Of a stretch of 6,327 nt of DNA, positions 1 through 5,638 are shown in pieces. The DNA is taken from NCBI GenBank assembly GCA_023390215.1, contig JAEWDG010000153.1:1-6327 (forward strand), given 5' to 3'. The DNA comes from Bacteroidota bacterium. GTDB lineage: Bacteria > Bacteroidota > Bacteroidia > Chitinophagales > Chitinophagaceae. Each line of letters begins with the position of its first letter. Position 1 is the first letter of the stretch. Made by a program: the position numbers and the translations under genes. Under the pieces are notes generated by a model. It was not told where the DNA came from. It searched no databases and was given only the letters and a program-made list of their open reading frames with translations.

Positions 1-1067
1 AGGCCAACCAGTCTGAAAAATTAAAGACCTATACGATAGGGTTTTACGAGGAAGATCATAACGAGGCCGGGTATGCGAAGAAAGTGGCCGATCATCTGAA
101 AACCGATCATACGGAACATTATTGCACAACGAAAGAAGCGCAGGAAATACTTCCTGATATTCCCCTGTTCTGTGATGAACCTTTTGGTGATTCTTCAATT
201 ATACCCACAACCCTGGTTTCCCGCCTGGCAAAAAAAGAGGTGACGGTGGCGCTAAGCGCGGACGCGGGTGACGAAATTTTCGCAGGTTATAATAAGTATC
301 CCCTCGCTATGGGCTTCCAGAAGAAAATCAACCTGGTTCCCGATTTTCTAAAACCAACAGCGGGCCGGGTGCTGAATTACATCCCCAATAACCTGTTGAG
401 GGCCATTGCGAGAAACCCCGCGGTTGATATCAAAAAGCAGCGGTTATCAAACCTGTTCCATGAAAAAAATGTTTCGGCCTCGCGCATAATGGATGTTTTT
501 CTGTCGCAGGTGTATACTACCGAACAACTTCAGACCTTACTTTCAGATGTTCCGGCAAAGCCTTTTTCAAATTTCAATACAAGAAACCTGTTGAGAGATT
601 CACTGGGAGAAGTTGATTCCATGCTCGCCATTGACTATAAAACCTATCTTCCTGATGATATTCTTGTAAAAGTAGACCGGGCGGGTATGTCGGTTTCCCT
701 TGAAGGTCGCGAACCATTACTTGACCACAGGTTGGTAGAGTTTGCTGCTCAGTTACCTGAGTCTTACAAGATGACTGCAACTGATAAAAAGATCATTCTT
801 AAAGATATTGTGCACGACTATGTACCCAGGGAAATGATGGAAAGGCCAAAAATGGGATTTGGCGTACCGGTCTTCTCCTGGTTCCGTAACGAGTTACGGC
901 ATTATGCAGATGATTTCATGCAGGAAAAAGATTTCAGCCACGGATTATTCAAACCCGAAGCTGTTAAACAAATTATTTCTCAATTTTACAAAGGAGATAA
1001 AAATTACAATAACCTTTTCTGGTATCTCCTTATGTTCCAGATGTGGTACAAAAAGTGGATGCAATAA
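1..1067 (+). CDS. asnB: Asparagine synthetase-like glutamine amidotransferase, C-terminal part (5' end outside window)
   Basis: The frame is open from base 3 to a TAA at 1065-1067 (354 codons), and the start is off the left edge. What is visible is the ATP-dependent amide-transfer (synthetase) domain; the N-terminal glutaminase domain and the SGGxDS PP-loop of this family would lie just upstream. Family landmarks run in order: KTYTIGF near the left edge, DEPFGDSS at about 174-197, SADAGDEIFAGYNKY at 255-299, LPDDILVKVDRA at about 648-683, EGREPLLDHR at about 702-731, and KMGFGVPVFSWFR at about 848-887. AsnB-family proteins convert a carboxylate to an amide using glutamine and ATP in the cytoplasm. 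Inside glycan clusters they are usually thought to amidate sugar acids or other acceptors rather than make asparagine, and the four glycan-type genes downstream favour that here (inference). The motif usually reads SGDGGDE, so SADAGDE is a mild variant. The stop abuts the next gene, suggesting co-transcription. The family is secure; the substrate is unknown. Confidence 0.93.
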   Translation, partial: ANQSEKLKTYTIGFYEEDHNEAGYAKKVADHLKTDHTEHYCTTKEAQEILPDIPLFCDEPFGDSSIIPTTLVSRLAKKEVTVALSADAGDEIFAGYNKYPLAMGFQKKINLVPDFLKPTAGRVLNYIPNNLLRAIARNPAVDIKKQRLSNLFHEKNVSASRIMDVFLSQVYTTEQLQTLLSDVPAKPFSNFNTRNLLRDSLGEVDSMLAIDYKTYLPDDILVKVDRAGMSVSLEGREPLLDHRLVEFAAQLPESYKMTATDKKIILKDIVHDYVPREMMERPKMGFGVPVFSWFRNELRHYADDFMQEKDFSHGLFKPEAVKQIISQFYKGDKNYNNLFWYLLMFQMWYKKWMQ

Positions 1068-2288
1068 TTGAAGCACGTATTGTTTGTTTCGTATGACGGA
1101 CTAACGGATCCTCTTGGCCAGAGCCAGGTTATCCCCTATCTCGCAGGCCTCACCAGATTCGGTTTCCGGTTTACCATACTTAGTTTCGATAAACCGGAAG
1201 CTTTTACAAAAAATGCCGGGACCGTAAAAAATATCCTTCAGCAATATCCGATCAAATGGGTGTCGGTACCCTATCATAAAAACCCTCCTGTACTTTCATC
1301 GGTTTACGACTATCAACTGATGAAGAAAAAAATGAGGGAGATCTATCGTGAAGACCCCTTTCTGATGATACATACCCGGCCGGGGTTACCCGAACTCGCG
1401 GCAGCCAACCTTAAAAAAAGATTATCTGTATTGTTTTTCCATGATGTAAGAGGTTTCTGGGCAGATGAACGCGTGGATGGAGGAATGTGGAACCGAAAAA
1501 ATCCGCTGTTCAACGCCGTGTATCGCTATTTTAAAAGCAATGAAAGGAAAGCACTGATCAATGCAGATGCGATCAATTGTTTAACAAGGGCCGCCCGCCG
1601 GGAAATGCTAACCTGGCCCTACCTGAAGGGACGTGAGATCTCTGTGGTTAGCTGTGCTGCGGATCTTGATTTGTTTGATCCATCACGCTACCCCCGGGAA
1701 ATAAGGACCAAAGCAAGAACGGCGCTCGGCTTTGCAGAAGATGATCTTATTTTTTCTTACCTTGGTTCTATTGGAGGCTGGTACCTCACTGCCGAGATGA
1801 TGCGGCTCTGCAAAAAAATAAGCGATAAGATCCCTAAGGCAAAATTTCTTTTTATTTCCCCTCACCGTCATGAAGTCATTCTTGATGCTGCGGCTGAATC
1901 GCAACTTCCTCCCGAAATAATCAAAACGGTTCATGCAGGCAGAGAAGAAGTTCCGGGACTACTGGCTATATCGGACATAGCTTTGTTTTTCATCAAACCC
2001 TGCTACTCTAAGATCTCTTCTTCTCCTACCAAACATGGGGAGATCATGGCGATGGGTTTACCCGTGATAACGAATACAGGCGTGGGTGATGTTGCGGAAA
2101 TTGTACGAAATACCAACAGTGGTATTCTGTTAGAAAATTTTTCTGATGAGTCGTTGGATAAGGCTGTTAATGAGATCCTGAACCGGAAATTCAATCCGGA
2201 AGAAATTCGCCGCGGTGCGTTTGCATATTATTCGCTTGAAAAAGCGGTACAGACCTACCGGGAGGCTTACGATAAATTACTGAGCTGA
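1068..2288 (+). CDS. Glycosyltransferase, GT4-like (GT-B fold)
   Basis: A 406-residue protein, a usual length for a GT-B glycosyltransferase; it would move a sugar from a nucleotide donor to a growing glycan on the cytoplasmic side of the inner membrane. The N-terminus KHVLFVSYDGLTDPLGQSQV (residues 2-21) fits the first strand and loop of a group of GT4 proteins that I associate with Bacteroidota. HTRPGLPE (102-109) and HDVRGFWADE (125-134) lie in the acceptor domain. The donor domain starts near residue 226 (LIFSYLGSIGGWY) and carries SPTKHGEIMAMGLPVI (319-334), in which E325 occupies the place of the second Glu of the classical E-x7-E nucleotide-sugar motif. No signal peptide or transmembrane helix is evident. 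The start is TTG at 1068, directly after the upstream TAA; it is chosen because the conserved strand begins at residue 2 and the first in-frame ATG is far inside the domain. Donor and acceptor sugars cannot be read from sequence. Confidence 0.9.
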   Translation: MKHVLFVSYDGLTDPLGQSQVIPYLAGLTRFGFRFTILSFDKPEAFTKNAGTVKNILQQYPIKWVSVPYHKNPPVLSSVYDYQLMKKKMREIYREDPFLMIHTRPGLPELAAANLKKRLSVLFFHDVRGFWADERVDGGMWNRKNPLFNAVYRYFKSNERKALINADAINCLTRAARREMLTWPYLKGREISVVSCAADLDLFDPSRYPREIRTKARTALGFAEDDLIFSYLGSIGGWYLTAEMMRLCKKISDKIPKAKFLFISPHRHEVILDAAAESQLPPEIIKTVHAGREEVPGLLAISDIALFFIKPCYSKISSSPTKHGEIMAMGLPVITNTGVGDVAEIVRNTNSGILLENFSDESLDKAVNEILNRKFNPEEIRRGAFAYYSLEKAVQTYREAYDKLLS

Positions 2289-2289
2289 T

Positions 2290-3192
2290 CTATTTTTTCC
2301 TTCCGATAGCGTGATAAAAAGGCGTGAGCGGACTTATCTCGATGTTTTCCAGCCCCGCTTCCTGCATCATAGTGATCACCTGCTTTTTTGAAAAGCGCTG
2401 CTCCAGCCTGGTGCCGAATTTATCCAGGGCATCATTCCTGATCACAAAGAAGGATTTATTATTGTAAGCACTCAATGGCATTTTTACGGCGATCTTTCTC
2501 AACCCGATCAACACCAAAAATCTCACCCATAATACCAACGGCATATAAATGATGACTGCCAGTATATCACAGACAAATCTTTTTACCGGCGTAGGAAGTT
2601 TACAAACAAGTTTTCGTATCAGGTCACTCAACCAATATAAGGTTTTGAACCACCATCCTCTTGTTTCCAGGTTGTGGTATAAATAACAGTAAAAATATCC
2701 GCCGGGCTTAACTTTCTTCACACAGTCTTTCATTGCCTGCGCTGTATCGGGAATATGATGGAGCACGCCGATGCTCATCGCGAAATCAAAACTGTTGTCC
2801 GCGAAAGGAATGGTATCAATACTCGCTTTTGTGAGCCGGACGTTTGGAATATCACCCAGCAATTTATCTGCTGCAAAAACAGCATTGCTCGGATCAACCG
2901 CCTCCATGAAGCCAATTCGTTTGGTCATCCATTTTGTCCAGCGACCCGTACCGCAACCTATGTCTAAGCCATATGTGTTTTTATTTACATGTTCAGGTCT
3001 GATAATATCAAAATATTCCAGAGCGATCTGATCGATTGTCTGGTCGGAAAAATCATTAAACTTCAGCCACTCCTCCCCGAAAGAACGTACCACTTCTTCA
3101 TCAATGTTTTTTCCGTCCGTCGCAAATACTGCGATCTCGCGGTTAGCAGATTTAATAGTTTCAACCGGCGCTTCGGTATACGATTGCTTCAT
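2290..3192 (-). CDS. Class I SAM-dependent methyltransferase with hydrophobic C-terminal segment
   Basis: A 300-residue protein from the ATG at 3192 (reverse strand) to a TAG at 2290-2292. Motif I of the Rossmann-fold methyltransferases is clear, LDIGCGTGRW (residues 76-85), followed by an acidic residue, D100 in AVDPS, expected to bind the ribose of S-adenosylmethionine. Next come IPFADNSFD (128-136), VLHHIPD (143-149) and KPGGYFY (162-168), the Methyltransf_11 pattern. An N-terminal FGEEWLKF (38-45) resembles the F-G-x-x-W element seen in some methyltransferases of this class. Unusual is a strongly hydrophobic stretch at about 207-231, preceded by an aromatic patch (GWWFKTLYW, 179-187), which suggests membrane association. 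A frame extension to a TTG at 3204 is possible, but that TTG lies inside the likely -7 promoter element, so the ATG is preferred. It is the only reverse-strand gene here and has its own apparent promoter. It could methylate a sugar, lipid carrier or other small molecule; the substrate is not predictable. Confidence 0.88.
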   Translation of the reverse strand: MKQSYTEAPVETIKSANREIAVFATDGKNIDEEVVRSFGEEWLKFNDFSDQTIDQIALEYFDIIRPEHVNKNTYGLDIGCGTGRWTKWMTKRIGFMEAVDPSNAVFAADKLLGDIPNVRLTKASIDTIPFADNSFDFAMSIGVLHHIPDTAQAMKDCVKKVKPGGYFYCYLYHNLETRGWWFKTLYWLSDLIRKLVCKLPTPVKRFVCDILAVIIYMPLVLWVRFLVLIGLRKIAVKMPLSAYNNKSFFVIRNDALDKFGTRLEQRFSKKQVITMMQEAGLENIEISPLTPFYHAIGRKK

Positions 3193-3201
3193 TTTGGTTG
3201 G

Positions 3202-3209
3202 CAAAAATA
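3202..3209 (-). promoter_or_regulatory. Putative Bacteroidota-type -7 promoter element for the methyltransferase gene
   Basis: On the reverse strand this reads TATTTTTG, an exact fit to the TAnnTTTG consensus of Bacteroidota primary promoters. Its last base is nine bases before the ATG that begins at 3192, so transcription would start almost at the initiation codon and leave a very short or absent leader. I see no good TTG-type -33 element at the usual distance, so this rests on the -7 match alone. The alternative TTG start at 3204 falls within the element. Confidence 0.42.
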
Positions 3210-3261
3210 AGGGTCTTGCTGTATAGGAATATGTTGGACGCCCCGCCTGATGCTAAATCAC

Positions 3262-3269
3262 TATTTTTG
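3262..3269 (+). promoter_or_regulatory. Putative Bacteroidota-type -7 promoter element for glf
   Basis: TATTTTTG matches TAnnTTTG and is followed by C, as is frequent in this phylum. The glf ATG begins 24 bases after the last base of the element, giving an estimated leader of roughly 15-20 bases. The nearest upstream TTG (3234-3236) is about 25 bases away, longer than the usual spacer of about 19-21, so the -33 part is weak. A second TTTTTGC at 3285-3291, touching the ATG, has TG rather than TA and is a poorer candidate. Confidence 0.5.
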
Positions 3270-3292
3270 CGGCACTTCGAACCTGTTTTTGC

Positions 3293-4456
3293 ATGCCCAA
3301 ACATTATTTGATCGTTGGCGCTGGCTTCTCGGGATGTGTTTTGGCAAACCGTTTATGCGCCCTCCAGGATTGTGTTATTGAAATATGGGATTCCCGCGAT
3401 CATATCGGCGGAAATTCGCATACTTCAAGAGATACATCAACCGGCATTATGGTTCACCATTACGGCCCGCATATTTTCAACACGGATAAAAAAGAGATAT
3501 GGGATTTCGTAAACAGTTTTGGAGAATTCAAACCCTATGTACACCGGGTAAAAGCGGTAAGTAAAGGCAGAACCTATGCGCTACCGGTTAACCTCGCTAC
3601 AATCAACCAGTTCTTTAATAAAAATTTCAATCCCCAACAGGCAAGCGCGTTCATCAGTAGCCTTGGTGAGAACTCGATCACCGAACCCTCGAACTTTGAA
3701 GAACAGGCGTTGAAATTTATTGGAAGGGAATTGTACGAAGCTTTCTTTTACGGGTACACGAAAAAACAATGGGGCTGCGAGCCTGCTTTACTGCCGGCTT
3801 CTATCCTGAAACGTCTGCCCGTTCGTTTTAATTACGACGATAATTACCATAATGCTATTTATACCGGAATTCCGGTCGATGGGTATTCGGCATTGATGGA
3901 AAAGATGATAGAAGATCGCAGGATCATCCTGAAACTTAATCAATCTTTCTCCGCAGAAAACACAGACACCCATAATTTCGATCATGTTTTTTATACAGGA
4001 CCCATCGATGCCTATTATAACTATGCGGCAGGAAGATTGGGATACCGTACGGTAGAATTTGAGCGATTTGAAACAGAAGGTGATTTTCAGGGAACCACCC
4101 AGATGAATTATTGCGATGAGGACATTCCCTATACACGTATTGCGGAACACAAACATTTCACACCCTGGGAACAACACAATAAGACGATTTATTTCAAAGA
4201 GTATAGCAAAGAAACCGGCGAGAATGATCTTCCTTATTATCCCAAGAGGCTCTCAGAAGATAAGGAACGATTAATGCTATACCGGGATATGGCCCGGCAG
4301 GAAACGAAAACTTCTTTTCTCGGCAGGCTTGCAACGTATCGTTATATGGATATGCATCACGTAATCGGTGAAGCTTTTCAGTTTGCAAAAGAATTTAATA
4401 AACAGCAGCAGGAGAATCAAAAACTCCCGGTTTTTCCAAATGAAGAAAGCATTTGA
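3293..4456 (+). CDS. glf: UDP-galactopyranose mutase
   Basis: This flavoenzyme interconverts UDP-galactopyranose and UDP-galactofuranose in the cytoplasm, supplying the donor for galactofuranose residues. The 387-residue length is close to bacterial Glf (about 370-390). The FAD-binding GAGFSG is at residues 9-14, with the acidic end of the second strand near E30/D33 and GGNSH at 39-43. HHYGPHIFNT (55-64) and ALPVNLATINQFF (96-108) are Glf signatures. YTKKQWG (155-161) carries W160. LKRLPVRFNYDDNY holds R174 and Y185; TRIAEHKHF holds R282; GRLATYRYMDMHH holds R345, Y351 and D353. These fit the substrate- and diphosphate-binding positions known from Klebsiella and E. coli Glf (W160, R174, Y185, R280, R343, Y349, D351 in Klebsiella numbering), so the enzyme looks intact. 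The ATG is chosen because the dinucleotide-binding strand begins at once. It heads a plus-strand group with its own apparent promoter; the next gene follows after four bases. Confidence 0.97.
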   Translation: MPKHYLIVGAGFSGCVLANRLCALQDCVIEIWDSRDHIGGNSHTSRDTSTGIMVHHYGPHIFNTDKKEIWDFVNSFGEFKPYVHRVKAVSKGRTYALPVNLATINQFFNKNFNPQQASAFISSLGENSITEPSNFEEQALKFIGRELYEAFFYGYTKKQWGCEPALLPASILKRLPVRFNYDDNYHNAIYTGIPVDGYSALMEKMIEDRRIILKLNQSFSAENTDTHNFDHVFYTGPIDAYYNYAAGRLGYRTVEFERFETEGDFQGTTQMNYCDEDIPYTRIAEHKHFTPWEQHNKTIYFKEYSKETGENDLPYYPKRLSEDKERLMLYRDMARQETKTSFLGRLATYRYMDMHHVIGEAFQFAKEFNKQQQENQKLPVFPNEESI

Positions 4457-4460
4457 GTGA

Positions 4461-5555
4461 ATGGAGCGAAGGAAAAAAATTCTTGTTATTTGTCCGCATC
4501 CGGAAAATGTAGCACCGGGCCAGCGTCTGAAATATGAACAGTATTTCGAAGACTGGAGAGAACATGGCTACGATATTGATGTATCACCGTTTTTCTCCGA
4601 CCGTATGCAATCTATCTTATACAGCAAAGGTCATATACCTGAAAAAATGTTCTGGGTTGCCTGGGGACATATCCGGCGGATCGGAACGATCTTCAGACTT
4701 AAGCGTTACGATGCTATTTACATTTTTCTTTGGGTCACCCCTTTCGGGTATCCGCTGTTTGAACGCATATATACATGGCTCAATCCAAAAATGATCTATG
4801 ATATTGATGATGCCATCTTCATCAAAGCAAAGAGTATTGTGAACAGATCGATGGATTTTCTGCGGGGAAGGAATAAACCTTTTTACCTGATGCGGAAAGC
4901 AAAGCATGTGATTGCCTGTACACCCTATCTTACAGATACTGCCAGGCTATACAATAATAATGTTACAGACATTTCCTCCACCATTAATACGGAAACCTAT
5001 CTTCCGGCTAATCATTATAACAACGATCACAAACTGGTTTTAGGCTGGAGTGGCAGCCATAGCACATCCCCATTTTTATATCTGTTGAAAGATGTGCTGC
5101 TTGAATTGCAAAAGAAAATTTCGTTTAAGTTGTTGGTAATGGGTGATCCGCAATTTAATATCGCGGGCATTGAAGATCTTGAAGCCATCCCCTGGTCGCT
5201 GGAAAATGAGATACCCACACTCCAAAGATTTGATATTGGTTTATATCCGCTTCCCCTGGACAGCGAATGGGTTCTGGGGAAAAGTGGATTAAAAGCCTTA
5301 CAGTACATGGCCGTTGGCGTACCTGTTGTAGCCACTGCCATTGGGGCTAATTATCGCATAATGGAAGATGGGAAAACAGGATTTCTGGTGAAGACCAAAG
5401 AAGAATGGATACAGGCATTGCTGAGGTTGGCCTCCGACCCGGTATTAAGAAAGAAAACAGGATTAGCGGGCCGTGATAATGTGGAAGCTTCTTACTCTAT
5501 CCATGCAAACGCGCCGGTATACAGGTCTATTCTGGACCAGGTGACCTCCAACTAA
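4461..5555 (+). CDS. Glycosyltransferase, GT4-like (GT-B fold)
   Basis: A 364-residue GT-B-type glycosyltransferase, probably cytoplasmic or peripheral at the inner membrane, adding one sugar during glycan assembly. The N-terminal strand is KKILVICPHPENVAPGQRLK (residues 5-24); the P-x-x-V-A-P-G-Q-R pattern is typical of a GT4 group acting in surface-glycan clusters. IYDIDDAIF (112-120) sits before the linker. The donor domain begins at about 192 with LVLGWSGSHST, then LLVMGDP (224-230) and GKSGLKALQYMAVGVPVV (273-290). In that last motif the position usually held by the second Glu of E-x7-E is Gln (Q281), and the first Glu is not obvious, so the canonical motif is altered. DGKTGFLV (303-310) closes the fold. 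It starts with ATG four bases after glf stops, so the two are very likely co-transcribed and translationally linked. A role in a galactofuranose-containing glycan follows from context only; donor and acceptor are unknown. Confidence 0.92.
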   Translation: MERRKKILVICPHPENVAPGQRLKYEQYFEDWREHGYDIDVSPFFSDRMQSILYSKGHIPEKMFWVAWGHIRRIGTIFRLKRYDAIYIFLWVTPFGYPLFERIYTWLNPKMIYDIDDAIFIKAKSIVNRSMDFLRGRNKPFYLMRKAKHVIACTPYLTDTARLYNNNVTDISSTINTETYLPANHYNNDHKLVLGWSGSHSTSPFLYLLKDVLLELQKKISFKLLVMGDPQFNIAGIEDLEAIPWSLENEIPTLQRFDIGLYPLPLDSEWVLGKSGLKALQYMAVGVPVVATAIGANYRIMEDGKTGFLVKTKEEWIQALLRLASDPVLRKKTGLAGRDNVEASYSIHANAPVYRSILDQVTSN

Positions 5556-5570
5556 CGAATATTTCCGCTG

Positions 5571-5590
5571 CTTATTGCAGGCACAATAAG
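5571..5590 (+). repeat. Stem-loop I in the gap after the second GT4 gene
   Basis: A perfect 7-base inverted repeat, CTTATTG (5571-5577) with CAATAAG (5584-5590), encloses a six-base loop. It starts 16 bases after the stop codon at 5553-5555. Only four T follow it (5592-5595) before G residues, so as an intrinsic terminator it would be weak. It adjoins, and shares G5590 with, the larger stem-loop at 5590-5632. Confidence 0.5.
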
Positions 5591-5632
5591 GTTTTGGGAT
5601 TGGCGTTTTTCAGCCAAACCGACCCCAAAACC
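5590..5632 (+). promoter_or_regulatory. Stem-loop II directly before the GT2 start codon
   Basis: A perfect 9-base inverted repeat, GGTTTTGGG (5590-5598) with CCCAAAACC (5624-5632), encloses a nested 5-base pair of arms, TTGGC (5600-5604) with GCCAA (5613-5617), around an 8-base loop. The right arm ends six bases before the ATG at 5639, so in RNA the structure would cover the region where a ribosome docks. No T-run follows, which argues against a plain terminator. Possible roles are translational control, transcript processing or stabilisation; the sequence does not decide between them. Confidence 0.55.
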
Positions 5633-5638
5633 CTCGTT

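Noticed and set aside
2291..2298. The run of six T after the first GT4 gene as a terminator tail.
   Set aside because: I could not find a stable GC-rich stem immediately before it; the run encodes the Lys-rich C-terminus of the reverse-strand methyltransferase.
3193..3204. A TTG start at 3204 that would lengthen the methyltransferase by four residues.
   Set aside because: The TTG is the end of the likely -7 promoter element TATTTTTG and would not be transcribed; the ATG at 3192 is a stronger codon and the added residues are not part of any domain.
3788..4177. A 129-codon reverse-strand open frame opposite glf.
   Set aside because: It lies wholly inside the strongly conserved glf coding sequence, has an unlikely composition rich in Ile, Cys and Phe, and shows no recognisable domain; it is a shadow of glf.
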